Shown in pieces: positions 9,468-18,622 of a stretch of 64,000 nucleotides of DNA. Position 1 is the stretch's first letter, and every line of letters starts with the position of its first letter. Under the pieces are notes generated by a model. That model ran no database searches, had not been told where the DNA came from, and saw only the letters and a list, made by a program, of their open reading frames with translations. A program made the translations under genes and the position numbers. Source of the stretch: Anaerococcus sp. Marseille-P3625 (GTDB lineage Bacteria; Bacillota; Clostridia; Tissierellales; Peptoniphilaceae). The DNA lies in the NCBI RefSeq assembly GCF_900232825.1, contig NZ_OCTP01000010.1, forward strand, positions 1 through 64,000, given 5' to 3'.

Positions 9468-10304
9468 ATGATAAGAAAATGTTACGCAAAAATAAATCTA
9501 ACTTTAGATTCTTTGTATAAAAGAGATGATGGTTACCACGAAATTGATAGCATCATGACAAAGATTAATATATTTGATGAGTTGTTAATAAGTAAAAATT
9601 CTACAGGAGAATTTAACTATTCATCAAATATAGAAAATATTTGCCCCTTAGAAGAAAATTTAATTTACAAGGTCTGGGATCTATTAAAAGATAGGACAGA
9701 CAATCCAGGAATTGACCTGAGGCTATCAAAAAATATTCCTATTGCTGCGGGACTTGCAGGTGGATCTACTGACGCAGCTGAAATGATAAAAGCTTTAGAT
9801 GAGCTTTGGGATCTAAATTTGTCTTTAGATTTCAAAAAAGATCTTGCAAAAAAACTAGGAGCTGACATAAGTTTTTTCTTAACTAAGTCACCAGCAAGAG
9901 CAAGGGGAATTGGCGAAATTATTAGTCCTTTTACTAATAATTTACAAATGAAAGCTCTCTTAATTAATGATGGGACAAAAATTTCTTCAAAGGATATTTA
10001 CAAGAATCTTTCAGATTATGGAATAATAGATAATGATAATATAATAAAAAGATTAGAAAAAGGAGATGAGAAAGTCATAAAAGAATTTAAAAATGTCATG
10101 GAAGATGAGGTTTTTAGACTTTTTCCTCACTTATCTGAAATTAAAAATGAGCTAATAAATCATAAAGCTTTAAATGCTCTTGTTTCAGGAAGTGGAGCAA
10201 GCATTTTTGGGATTTTTACTGATGATATTAAGCTTAACAATGCTTATTTAAAACTTAAAGATAAGTATGATTTTGTAGAAAAGGTGGAATTTATTAATGA
10301 CTAA
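9468..10304 (+). CDS. ispE: 4-diphosphocytidyl-2-C-methyl-D-erythritol kinase IspE
   Basis: A GHMP kinase of the MEP isoprenoid pathway that phosphorylates the 2-hydroxyl of CDP-ME. Seen: AKINLTLD at the N-terminus, DGYHEIDSI, the ATP-binding loop PIAAGLAGGSTDAA (~90-103), GADISFFL and the C-terminal SGSGASIFGIF. 278 residues is full length. GAGG is 5 bases before the ATG, and TATAAT at 9446-9451 gives a short leader. It overlaps murI by 8 bases and starts the ispE-murI-ppx-ppk unit. Confidence 0.95.
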   Translation: MIRKCYAKINLTLDSLYKRDDGYHEIDSIMTKINIFDELLISKNSTGEFNYSSNIENICPLEENLIYKVWDLLKDRTDNPGIDLRLSKNIPIAAGLAGGSTDAAEMIKALDELWDLNLSLDFKKDLAKKLGADISFFLTKSPARARGIGEIISPFTNNLQMKALLINDGTKISSKDIYKNLSDYGIIDNDNIIKRLEKGDEKVIKEFKNVMEDEVFRLFPHLSEIKNELINHKALNALVSGSGASIFGIFTDDIKLNNAYLKLKDKYDFVEKVEFIND

Positions 10305-11046
10305 TATAGGCATTTTTGATTCAGGACTGGGAGGACTTACTGTTCTAAAAGAATTAATAAAGCAAAAAAATGCAAATTATTTTTATTTTGGCGATAGTTT
10401 AAGAGCCCCTTATGGAAATAGAGATGAAAAGCAAATAATAGAATTTTCTGACCAAATTGTAAATTATTTGGAAAATTTTAATATAGATTATTATGTAATT
10501 GCTTGCAATACCATGTCTATTACATCTACTAAATTTCTAACTGAAAAGTACAAGAAAAAATTTTATCCAATTACAGATGGTGGTCTAATTGGTGCAAAAA
10601 ATTTTGCCGGAGATTTTTTAGTGCTTGGGACTAAAAAAACTATAGATAGTCATTTTTATAAAAATAATATAGAAAAATTGACAGGATCTAAGGTTTATGA
10701 AATAGCTGCAGTTAAGTTAGTAGATTTTATTGAAAATGGGATAATTTCTGGAGATGAGCTTGATGAGATTTTAAAAGAATATTTAGAAATTGCCAATGAG
10801 AGAAAAATAGCAAATATTATTCTTGCTTGCACTCATTATCCGATTATAGAAGATTCGATAAGAAAAAATTTAACTTATAAGGCTAATATAATTAATCCAG
10901 CCAATCATTTTGCTTATATTTTAAATAGGAATGAAAATTCTTCGAGCAAGATAAAAATAATTATGAGTAAAATTGATAATAATACGAAAAATATGATAGA
11001 TATGGTAATTGATAGAGATTACCAGTTGTTAATTAAGGAGTTATAA
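10297..11046 (+). CDS. murI: Glutamate racemase MurI
   Basis: Makes D-glutamate for peptidoglycan. The two acid/base cysteines are visible: C70 in IACNTMS and C178 in LACTHYP. GIFDSGLGGLTVL opens the protein and FYFGDSLRAPYGN follows. At 249 residues it is somewhat short, the loss being at the C-terminus. It overlaps ispE and abuts ppx, so it is translated from the same message. Confidence 0.94.
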   Translation: MTNIGIFDSGLGGLTVLKELIKQKNANYFYFGDSLRAPYGNRDEKQIIEFSDQIVNYLENFNIDYYVIACNTMSITSTKFLTEKYKKKFYPITDGGLIGAKNFAGDFLVLGTKKTIDSHFYKNNIEKLTGSKVYEIAAVKLVDFIENGIISGDELDEILKEYLEIANERKIANIILACTHYPIIEDSIRKNLTYKANIINPANHFAYILNRNENSSSKIKIIMSKIDNNTKNMIDMVIDRDYQLLIKEL

Positions 11047-11955
11047 ATGATATATGCAGTTATAGATATAGGTTCAAATACTGTTAGACTTTCAGTATAC
11101 AAGGTAAATGGTGAAGAAGTTTTAAATCTTTTTAATGAAAAAGAACAAGCATCCCTTAGATCTTATGTAAAAAATGGAGCTTTAAGCGATAAGGGTATCG
11201 AGAGGCTTTTGAGCGTATTAAAGAAATTTAAAACTGTTGTGGATCATTTTGGTGATATTGACGAGCTTCATCCTTTTGCAACTGCTACTATAAGAGATGC
11301 TACAAATAGAGTGGAAATTCTTAAAATTGTTAAGGATAAATTAGATCTTGATATAGAAATATTAAGCGAAGAAGAAGAAGCAAAATTTGCCTTTATTGGA
11401 GCAAGTTCTTCTGTAGGAGTTACAAGAGGAGTTCTTACAGACATAGGCGGTGGCTCATCTGAAATTGTCATAATCGATCAAAGCAAAGTTATAAAATCAA
11501 GTTCCATTTCTATTGGGTCACTTTCAGGCTTTAACGATTTTGTAAATGGCTTATTTATGAATAAAGATGAGAAAAAATTAATTGATGAAGAAATAAAATC
11601 TTTACTAGAAAAGAAAAAAGTTTATAGAGAAGGTCATGATCTATTGTGTGCAGTAGGTGGATCTGCCAGAGCAAGTCTATTATTTTATAACGAATACTAC
11701 AAGCTAGATCCCTACAATACTACCATGCAAAGCAACAAATTTTGCCAAATGTTAAAAGAAATAATAGAGAAAGAACCAAGAGAAATTTTGGATTTGATTC
11801 TTGAAATAAAACCTGACAGAGTCCATACACTTCTTCCAGGAATGGCAATTTTAAACAGAATTTCAAAATATTTTTCATGTAAAGAAATAAGCGTAAGTCA
11901 AACTGGTGTAAGAGAAGGTTATGTATATAACAAACTAATAGAAAGGAATAAATAA
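11047..11955 (+). CDS. Exopolyphosphatase / pppGpp phosphatase (Ppx/GppA)
   Basis: An actin-fold phosphatase that trims polyphosphate or (p)ppGpp. Signatures: IDIGSNTVRLSVY (phosphate loop 1), FATATIRDA, and LTDIGGGSSEIVI (second loop). At 302 residues it is the two-domain core without the C-terminal HD-type domain of long Ppx proteins. It starts immediately after murI and ends 5 bases before ppk, pairing synthesis and breakdown of polyphosphate in one operon. Confidence 0.92.
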   Translation: MIYAVIDIGSNTVRLSVYKVNGEEVLNLFNEKEQASLRSYVKNGALSDKGIERLLSVLKKFKTVVDHFGDIDELHPFATATIRDATNRVEILKIVKDKLDLDIEILSEEEEAKFAFIGASSSVGVTRGVLTDIGGGSSEIVIIDQSKVIKSSSISIGSLSGFNDFVNGLFMNKDEKKLIDEEIKSLLEKKKVYREGHDLLCAVGGSARASLLFYNEYYKLDPYNTTMQSNKFCQMLKEIIEKEPREILDLILEIKPDRVHTLLPGMAILNRISKYFSCKEISVSQTGVREGYVYNKLIERNK

Positions 11956-11960
11956 GAAGA

Positions 11961-14141
11961 ATGAATGACATATCTTTTACGCAAAATCGAGAATTATCAT
12001 GGCTAAAATTTAACCAAAGAGTTTTGGAAGAAGCCAGTGACAAGGATGTTCCAGTCCTTGAAAGATTAAAATTTTTTTCTATATTTGATACAAATTTAGA
12101 AGAATTTTTCATGGTTAGAGTAGGAAGTCTTACTCATTTCAGAAAATTAAAACAGAAACCCGTAGATAACAAGTCAGGCATGACAAGTGAAGAACAAATT
12201 GATGCAATTCTAAGAGAATGTTTGGACTTATATAGAAAAAAAGACCAAGTTTTTGATCAAATTGTCGATGAATTGAAAGTAAATGGAATCAATTTATTAA
12301 AAGTTTCCGAATTAAGCGAAAAAGATAAGAAAAATGTTGAATTCTATTTCAAAAGTAAAATTGAACCCATATTAAATTTTCAAATAATTGATAGAGTTCA
12401 TCCTTTCCCAAGACTACCAAATCTAGCTTTAACAATGTTCTTTTCTCTAAGAAAAATCAAAGATGAAGTTAGCAAAGAAATCGGATTAATCAACGTTCCA
12501 GATAAGATAAAAAGATACCTAAAAATAAACGATACATCTTTTGTTTTCATAGAAGATATTATAAAAGAATATGGTTATCAAGTATTTGATGGTTATAAAG
12601 TTGAAAAAGAATACTTACTCTCACTTACAAGAAATACAGATATTGATTATGATGCTGATGATTATGAAATGGATCAAGACTTTAGAGAATATATGGGAAA
12701 GCAGCTTAAAAAAAGAAAAAGATTGCAACCAGTTAGACTTGAAGTTGATTCTGATTTAGATGATCAATCAATTGAATTTTTGATGGAACAATTTAAATTG
12801 GATAAGAAAAATATTTTCGTAAATAAGTCGCTTATGCAAGCAGGATTTATCTTTTCCCTATTGGGAGATTTGCCAGGAAATATAGTTAAAAAATACTCCT
12901 ATGATCCATTTTCTCCAACAAATTCTCCAATGGTAAACACCAAAGAGAAAATGATAGATCAAATCAACAAAAAAGATATTTTCCTATCCTTCCCATACGA
13001 GTCAATGGAACCTGTAATTAGACTGTTAAACGAAGCAGCTTGTGATGATTCAGTAGTATCTATAAAAATAACCTTATACAGAATCGCTCATGATAGCGAA
13101 ATTGCCAAGGCTTTGATAAAAGCAAGCGAAAATGGAAAAGATGTAACAGCTTTAATGGAATTAAGAGCAAGATTTGATGAAGATAACAATATTTTCTGGT
13201 CATCAAAATTAGAAGAAGCGGGTTGTAAAATCCTTTATGGTTTTGATGATTACAAAACTCATTCTAAAGTTTGCTTAATCACAAGAGTAGACAAAGATGG
13301 AAATATAAACTATATAACTCAGGCTGCAACTGGAAATTACAACGAAAAAACAGCAAAATTATATACAGATTTTTCTTTAATGACTGCAAGTGGTGCAATT
13401 GGACAAGACGCCAAAGAATTATTTGACAATATTGCTCTAGGAAATCTTGAAGGCGAATACTCAAATCTTATGGTAAGTCCAAAAAGCATGCAAGAAGGAT
13501 TGGCAAAGCTAATAGATGAGCAAATTGAAAATCAAAAAAACTCTGCCAACGGCTACATTAGAATAAAAGTAAATTCCATATCTGATAGAAGAATAATCGA
13601 TAAATTATCCACCGCTTCAAAAGAGGGAGTAAAAATCGATATGCTTGTAAGAGGAATTTGTTGTATATTGCCAAATGTAAAAAATAAAACTGAAAATATA
13701 AACATTTATCAAATCGTTGGAAGATTTCTAGAACATTCTAGAGTTTATCAGTTTGGCCAAGGAGAAGATTGTAAGTTATTTATATCATCTGCAGATTTCA
13801 TGACAAGAAATATAAGAAACAGGATGGAAGTAGCTTTGCCAGTTTACGATTCTGAGATTAAGCAAAGAATTTTAAATTATATGGACATAATGCTATCAGA
13901 TGATGTGAAAATTAGAAAATTATTAGCAAATGGCACTTACACAAAAGTTCAAAATATTAACAATATAAATGCTCAGGAAAAATTAATAAATTTAGCAAAA
14001 AAACACGAGATAGAATCAAAGGATAAAGAATTGGTGAAAAAAGTAACTGTAAGAAGAGATAGTAGATTGAAAACAGATAATAACTCTAAGGAAATTAAGA
14101 AAAATTTCTTCCAAAAATTATTAGATTTTTTCAAAAAATAA
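11961..14141 (+). CDS. ppk1: Polyphosphate kinase PPK1
   Basis: Makes polyphosphate from ATP reversibly. The 726-residue length and layout are typical: N-terminal FTQNRELSWLKFNQRVL and SIFDTNLEEFFMVRVG, then two PLD-like domains. The phosphorylated histidine is H434 (YKTHSKVCLI) and the second conserved histidine is H592 (LEHSRVYQFG), both at the E. coli positions. Last gene of the ispE-murI-ppx-ppk unit. Confidence 0.97.
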   Translation: MNDISFTQNRELSWLKFNQRVLEEASDKDVPVLERLKFFSIFDTNLEEFFMVRVGSLTHFRKLKQKPVDNKSGMTSEEQIDAILRECLDLYRKKDQVFDQIVDELKVNGINLLKVSELSEKDKKNVEFYFKSKIEPILNFQIIDRVHPFPRLPNLALTMFFSLRKIKDEVSKEIGLINVPDKIKRYLKINDTSFVFIEDIIKEYGYQVFDGYKVEKEYLLSLTRNTDIDYDADDYEMDQDFREYMGKQLKKRKRLQPVRLEVDSDLDDQSIEFLMEQFKLDKKNIFVNKSLMQAGFIFSLLGDLPGNIVKKYSYDPFSPTNSPMVNTKEKMIDQINKKDIFLSFPYESMEPVIRLLNEAACDDSVVSIKITLYRIAHDSEIAKALIKASENGKDVTALMELRARFDEDNNIFWSSKLEEAGCKILYGFDDYKTHSKVCLITRVDKDGNINYITQAATGNYNEKTAKLYTDFSLMTASGAIGQDAKELFDNIALGNLEGEYSNLMVSPKSMQEGLAKLIDEQIENQKNSANGYIRIKVNSISDRRIIDKLSTASKEGVKIDMLVRGICCILPNVKNKTENINIYQIVGRFLEHSRVYQFGQGEDCKLFISSADFMTRNIRNRMEVALPVYDSEIKQRILNYMDIMLSDDVKIRKLLANGTYTKVQNINNINAQEKLINLAKKHEIESKDKELVKKVTVRRDSRLKTDNNSKEIKKNFFQKLLDFFKK

Positions 14142-14165
14142 TACAAAATATAATAATATTAAAAA

Positions 14166-14191
14166 AAATAGCCTTTTAGGCTGTTTTTTTT
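14166..14191 (+). terminator. Terminator after ppk
   Basis: Short AGCCT-TTT-AGGCT stem followed by G and eight Ts. Confidence 0.7.
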
Positions 14192-14246
14192 GTAAAAATG
14201 TTAGATTTTAGCCAAAAAAGCACTAGTATTCTTTATCAAATAATGT

Positions 14247-14319
14247 TATAATGTAAATAGCAAGTAAAGCAATTATTGAAAATAAAATTGAGATATATTT
14301 TATAATAATTATTCACTTG
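14247..14319 (+). promoter_or_regulatory. -10 box and folded leader of the carboxypeptidase gene
   Basis: TATAAT (14247-14252) lies ~135 bases before the ATG, and the -35 is poor. The leader can pair CAAGT (14261) with ACTTG (14315) and AATTATT (14271) with AATAATT (14304), making an imperfect long hairpin. It matches no riboswitch class I know. Confidence 0.35.
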
Positions 14320-14385
14320 TTTCCCACAGACTTACTGATATAAAAATACAGAACAACAATTGAAATAAATGAATAGGAATTTTAT

Positions 14386-15393
14386 ATGTCTAATATAGGT
14401 ATCAGAGAAAAAAAGAGAAAAAACGAACGCAGAAGAAAAGCAAGAAACAAAAAAATTTTAAGTAGAAGTGTTTTGGCAGCCTTAGCTATAGCAGGAATAT
14501 TCCATTTCGGTTTTAATAATCCTAAGGATCAATTTCAAATTGAAAGGCCAGTTGAATATAGACAAGCATCGGGAAGTATAAACAATATAATCGAAGAAGC
14601 TCATGAAAATATTAGTGAGACAGATGATCATATAGCAACTCAAATAGGTTTTGATGATGCAAAGGTAGATAAGAATTTACAAGTTACTGATGATATGTAT
14701 GACGAGAATTTAAAAGAATATCTACTATGCACAAAAACTCAATATGCCTACCAGTATCCGAATGATTATTCAAAAACAGAAAAATTTATCAAAGAAGGAA
14801 CTTATGTAGCAAGCTACGGCACAGAAAATGGCTTTACAAAAATCAAAATTAATGATGCCTATTATTATGTAAATAAATTTGGTCTATCCAAACTAAATAA
14901 TGACAAGCAAATAAAAATAATAAATGGATTAGTTTATGTTAACGAAGAATATCCATTACCTGAAGATTTTGATCCAGGGGTAGATAAGACAGCAAAAAGA
15001 GCTTTTGAAACCATGCGACAAGACATGGAAAGAGAAGGTCTTGATATAAAAATTGCATCTGATTATAGATCTTATGATCTTGAAAGAAAGATGTATGAAG
15101 CTGGAGAAATAGAAAGTACAGTGCCTGGATGCAATGAACATCAACTTGGTTGTGCCTTTGATTTCTTTACAGAAGGAACCAAATATAACGACAAATTTGA
15201 AAAAACTGCTGAATACAAATGGTTAAGCGAAAATGCCTACAAGTATGGATTTATTGAAAGATATCCATCTGGCAAAGAAGATAAAACAAAACACGTTGCT
15301 TACTCTTGGCATTTTAGATTTGTTGGAGTTGCAAATGCAAAAGAAATCTATGAGAATGATCTAACTTTAGAGGAGTATCTAAAAATTTATTAA
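14386..15393 (+). CDS. D-alanyl-D-alanine carboxypeptidase, VanY/M15B type
   Basis: A 335-residue zinc peptidase that trims the terminal D-Ala of peptidoglycan stem peptides. A basic N-terminus and signal anchor (~27-43) place it outside the membrane. A small SH3-like beta region (~108-170) precedes the M15 domain (~190-335). Zn ligands appear as H252 and D259 (NEHQLGCAFDFF) and H309 (YSWHFRFVG), with the SDYRSYDLE motif and YGFIERYPSGKE also present. It is monocistronic and has a ~130-base leader. A vancomycin-resistance role is not implied; housekeeping M15B enzymes are common. Confidence 0.92.
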   Translation: MSNIGIREKKRKNERRRKARNKKILSRSVLAALAIAGIFHFGFNNPKDQFQIERPVEYRQASGSINNIIEEAHENISETDDHIATQIGFDDAKVDKNLQVTDDMYDENLKEYLLCTKTQYAYQYPNDYSKTEKFIKEGTYVASYGTENGFTKIKINDAYYYVNKFGLSKLNNDKQIKIINGLVYVNEEYPLPEDFDPGVDKTAKRAFETMRQDMEREGLDIKIASDYRSYDLERKMYEAGEIESTVPGCNEHQLGCAFDFFTEGTKYNDKFEKTAEYKWLSENAYKYGFIERYPSGKEDKTKHVAYSWHFRFVGVANAKEIYENDLTLEEYLKIY

Positions 15394-15437
15394 ATAAAAT
15401 TTTAAATTTTGGATAAATAAAATTTTAAGGAGTTAAA

Positions 15438-15809
15438 ATGAAAGAAATTAACACAAAAAAAGCACCAGCTGCAATAGGACCATACGTTCAAGCAATTGTT
15501 ACTGACAATTTAGTATTTACATCTGGTCAACTACCACTAAATCCAGAAACTGGTGAATTAGTAACAGAAATAAAAGCAGCTAGTAAACAAGCTCTTGAAA
15601 ATATAAAAGCTATACTAGAAGAAGCTGGAACAAGCATGGATAAAGTTATTAAATGCACAGTATTTTTAGCTGATATTAATGATTTTGCAGCAGTAAATGA
15701 AGTTTATGGTCAATATTTTACCGACCACAAACCAGCAAGATCTGCTATACAAGTAGGAGCTTTGCCAAAAGGTGGAGTTTTAGAAATCGAAGCTATAGCA
15801 AGCTTATAA
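15438..15809 (+). CDS. ridA: RidA family enamine/imine deaminase
   Basis: A 123-residue YjgF/YER057c/UK114 protein that hydrolyses reactive enamines made by PLP enzymes. Seen: APAAIGPYVQAI, FTSGQLPLNPETGE, KCTVFLADINDF and the key Arg in KPARSAIQV. AAGGAG is 6 bases before the ATG. It is followed by a terminator and then a PLP aminotransferase, a fitting neighbour, although transcribed separately. Confidence 0.95.
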   Translation: MKEINTKKAPAAIGPYVQAIVTDNLVFTSGQLPLNPETGELVTEIKAASKQALENIKAILEEAGTSMDKVIKCTVFLADINDFAAVNEVYGQYFTDHKPARSAIQVGALPKGGVLEIEAIASL

Positions 15810-15823
15810 GAAAAATAAATTAT

Positions 15824-15854
15824 CGGCAGTGAATTTCTTCATTGCCGCTTTTTT
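15824..15854 (+). terminator. Terminator after ridA
   Basis: CGGCAGTGAA / TTCATTGCCG stem (one G-U) followed by CTTTTTT. Confidence 0.88.
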
Positions 15855-15865
15855 AATTATAGCAA

Positions 15866-15873
15866 GGGGGGGG
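15866..15873 (+). promoter_or_regulatory. G8 tract serving as the ribosome binding site
   Basis: Eight consecutive Gs (AA then G8) lie 4 bases before the ATG at 15878. Such a run is unusual in DNA this AT-rich and is prone to slippage, which would change the Shine-Dalgarno spacing of the MalY-like gene. Confidence 0.5.
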
Positions 15874-15877
15874 ATTT

Positions 15878-17086
15878 ATGGATTATAATTTTGATCAAAT
15901 AATTGACAGATCTAATACAAATGCCAAAAAATTTGAAGCTTACAAAGAAGGTGTCTTTCACGATTCACAAATAAAATTACCTTTTAAGGATGAAGAGCTT
16001 ATTCAATTTTGGATAGCAGATATGGAATTTGCAGTTGCGCCAGAAATAAGAGAAGCTTTGGAAGAAAGAATTGCAAAGAAAATTTTTGGCTATACTGTAA
16101 ATAATGATACAAGACTTTATGACGCTTTAAGCAAATGGTGCAAAGAAAGATATGATTTTACTTTCCAAAAAGATGAGTTAGTATTATCAAATGGAGTTGT
16201 CGATGCCTTAATAAAATTAGTAGGCTATATTTTAAAAGATGGTGAAAAAGTATTAATTAATAGTCCTTCTTATAGCCAATTTGCCAATGCCGCAAAGCTT
16301 AATGGCAAAGAATTTATCACAAGCCCTCTTCTTAAAGATGATAAAGGAAATTACTCCCTAGATTTTGATGATTTGGATAAAAAAATGGCAAGAGATGATG
16401 TGAGCTTATTTATCTTTTGTAATCCTCATAATCCTACTGGCAGAGCGTGGACAAATGATGAACTTGCTAAATTAAAAGATTTAATAGAAAAACATGATAT
16501 TTTTGTTATTTCTGATGAAATTCATTGCGACCTAAGAAGAAAAGAAACCATAGCTCATATTCCTTTGGGTAAAGTTATGGCAACTTACGATAAGCTAATA
16601 ACTTGTATGTCAGCTTCTAAATCATTTAATATAGCTGGTTTAGCTGAATCATGTATTCTAATTAGAAACAAAAATTTACTAAAAAAATGGAATTTCTATA
16701 ATAATAACAAAGTTAATCCTTTAAGCCATGAAGCAATAATTGCAGCTTATAGCAAAGGCGGATTTTGGCTAAAGGCTTTAAATTCTTATTTGGATAAAAA
16801 CTTTGAATTTCTTTATGAATTTTTTGATAAAAATATTTCTAAGGCTATTGTTACAAAAGCAGAAACAACTTATTTAGCTTGGGTAGATTTCAAAGAATAT
16901 TTTTCCTATGATGAAAATCTAGAAGAATTTTTTGCCAAAGAAGCTGGAGTAATTATCGAAGCTGATAAGGCTTTTGTTAGCGATGCAAATAGAATGGTTA
17001 GAATTAATTTGGCTTGTCCAAAGTCTTATCTAGAAACTGGTTTAGAAAAGATGGCAGAGGCTTTAAAAAATAAAAACAACAAATAA
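15878..17086 (+). CDS. MalY/PatB-type PLP aminotransferase (putative cystathionine beta-lyase)
   Basis: A 402-residue fold-type I PLP enzyme. The MalY/PatB signature is clear: FWIADMEFAVAPEI near the N-terminus, FGYT, NPHNPTGRAW, ISDEIHCDL, and the PLP lysine in CMSASKSFNIAGL. Family members cleave cystathionine or cysteine to pyruvate, ammonia and thiol. The G8 tract acts as RBS. It is not clearly coupled to the aldehyde dehydrogenase gene 44 bases downstream; an AATAATTATT repeat lies in that gap. Confidence 0.9.
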   Translation: MDYNFDQIIDRSNTNAKKFEAYKEGVFHDSQIKLPFKDEELIQFWIADMEFAVAPEIREALEERIAKKIFGYTVNNDTRLYDALSKWCKERYDFTFQKDELVLSNGVVDALIKLVGYILKDGEKVLINSPSYSQFANAAKLNGKEFITSPLLKDDKGNYSLDFDDLDKKMARDDVSLFIFCNPHNPTGRAWTNDELAKLKDLIEKHDIFVISDEIHCDLRRKETIAHIPLGKVMATYDKLITCMSASKSFNIAGLAESCILIRNKNLLKKWNFYNNNKVNPLSHEAIIAAYSKGGFWLKALNSYLDKNFEFLYEFFDKNISKAIVTKAETTYLAWVDFKEYFSYDENLEEFFAKEAGVIIEADKAFVSDANRMVRINLACPKSYLETGLEKMAEALKNKNNK

Positions 17087-17130
17087 TTATTGCCTTTGTT
17101 TAGCTAATAATTATTCATAAGGAGTGTATG

Positions 17131-18495
17131 ATGAATTTAGGGAAAATAGTTGATAATCAAAGAGAATATTTTTATGCTGGTCAGACAAAAACAAAAGATT
17201 TTAGAAAAGATAATCTATATAAATTAAAAGCGATAATCAAAAGATACGAAGAAATTATTTTGCAAGCCTTAAAAAATGATTTGGGAAAGTCTAATTTTGA
17301 AGCTTATTCGACAGAGCTAATGATGGTCTATGGTGAAATAGATTTGGCCATAAAAAATTTAGATAAGTGGATGAGTCCAATCCATGAAAAAACCCCTATT
17401 TTTTCTATGCCAGCAAAATCATACACACTTTATGAACCACTTGGAGTAACATTAATTTTATCTCCATGGAATTATCCTTTTTCACTTGCTATCGACCCTT
17501 TAGTTGAAGCTGTAGCTGCTGGAAATACTGTAATTTTAAAAACAAGCAGAAAGTCTAAAACTACTTCAAAAGTCATAAGAGAAATGCTAAATAGCAATTT
17601 TAAAAATTCCTATATTCATGTAGTGGATAATGAAGAAGTGACTTATGATGAATTACTTTCTTATAAATATGATCACATATTTTACACTGGTGGAAGCAAA
17701 GTTGGTAAAATAATTATGGAAAAAGCCAGCAAAAATCTTTCAAAAGTGACTTTGGAATTAGGAGGAAAATCTCCAGTTATAGTTGAAAAGGATGCTAATA
17801 TCAATTTGGCGGCAAGATCAATTGCTTGGGGCAATACTGTAAATGCAGGTCAAACTTGTGTATCTCCAGATTATATATTAGTTCATGCAGCTATTAAAGA
17901 TAAATTTATTAGAAAGCTTGAAGAAAATTTGATTAATTTTTATGGAAATGATCCTTTAGCTTGCGAAGATTATCCTAAGATAATAAATCAAGATCATCTA
18001 AAAAGACTTCTAGATTTAATAGAAGGTCAAGATGTAATTTTTGGTGGATCCTATAATTTACAAAAAAGAAAACTTGCTCCAACCATAATAGATAATGTAG
18101 ATTTTGATAACAAACTTATGGAAGAAGAAATCTTCGGACCGATATTTCCAATAATTACCTACGAAAATCTCAATGAAATTTTATATAAAATAAAAAGACT
18201 TGCCAAACCACTTGCCTTTTACCTATTTACCAAAGATGATAGAATCAAAGAAAAAGTTATGTATAATATGGAATTTGGTAATGGAATGGTAAATGATACC
18301 TTGATGGTAGTTTCAAATCCAAATCTAGAATTTGGCGGAGTTGGATATAGCGGTCAGGGGGGATATCATGGATATTCAGGATTTACAAATTTCTCTAATA
18401 AAAAATCCATTATGATTGCATCAGATAATTTTGATAATAAAATTAAATATCCACCATATAAAAATTCTAAAGTAAAGTTATTAAAAAAATTATAA
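17131..18495 (+). CDS. Aldehyde dehydrogenase, class 3-like
   Basis: A 454-residue NAD(P)-dependent aldehyde dehydrogenase. Seen: LSPWNYPF (oxyanion Asn), the FYTGGSKVG cofactor loop, catalytic Glu in LELGGKSP and catalytic Cys in NAGQTCVSPDY, then EEEIFGPIFP. The class 3 type is indicated by its short length, the missing N-terminal extension and the C-terminal membrane-like KYPPYK region. Two ATGs are adjacent (17128 and 17131); the second is better spaced (6 bases) from AAGGAG. The substrate is not identifiable. Confidence 0.92.
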   Translation: MNLGKIVDNQREYFYAGQTKTKDFRKDNLYKLKAIIKRYEEIILQALKNDLGKSNFEAYSTELMMVYGEIDLAIKNLDKWMSPIHEKTPIFSMPAKSYTLYEPLGVTLILSPWNYPFSLAIDPLVEAVAAGNTVILKTSRKSKTTSKVIREMLNSNFKNSYIHVVDNEEVTYDELLSYKYDHIFYTGGSKVGKIIMEKASKNLSKVTLELGGKSPVIVEKDANINLAARSIAWGNTVNAGQTCVSPDYILVHAAIKDKFIRKLEENLINFYGNDPLACEDYPKIINQDHLKRLLDLIEGQDVIFGGSYNLQKRKLAPTIIDNVDFDNKLMEEEIFGPIFPIITYENLNEILYKIKRLAKPLAFYLFTKDDRIKEKVMYNMEFGNGMVNDTLMVVSNPNLEFGGVGYSGQGGYHGYSGFTNFSNKKSIMIASDNFDNKIKYPPYKNSKVKLLKKL

Positions 18496-18503
18496 AACAA
18501 AAA

Positions 18504-18539
18504 GATCTTTGATAAGGAAATTTTATCAAAGATTTTTTT
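18504..18539 (+). terminator. Terminator after aldehyde dehydrogenase
   Basis: An 11-bp stem ATCTTTGATAA / TTATCAAAGAT with seven Ts. Confidence 0.9.
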
Positions 18540-18565
18540 ATATTAATTCATTTTAGATTCATAAA

Positions 18566-18596
18566 CAAAAAATCCACAAATTTTACAATCTGTGGA
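18566..18596 (-). terminator. Terminator of the flavodiiron protein gene
   Basis: Read on the minus strand: TCCACAGATT-GTAA-AATTTGTGGA (one G-U) followed by a T-run. Confidence 0.82.
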
Positions 18597-18622
18597 CTAT
18601 TGACTTTATGAATAATCTTTTC

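Noticed and set aside
14386-15393. VanY-type gene as a vancomycin resistance determinant
   Set aside because: No vanHAX, vanS/vanR or other resistance genes are near. M15B carboxypeptidases are ordinary in Firmicutes.
17087-17120. AATAATTATT repeats flanking the gap between the aminotransferase and aldehyde dehydrogenase genes
   Set aside because: The unit is a self-palindrome of pure A/T, expected by chance in this composition; no T-run or known operator follows.
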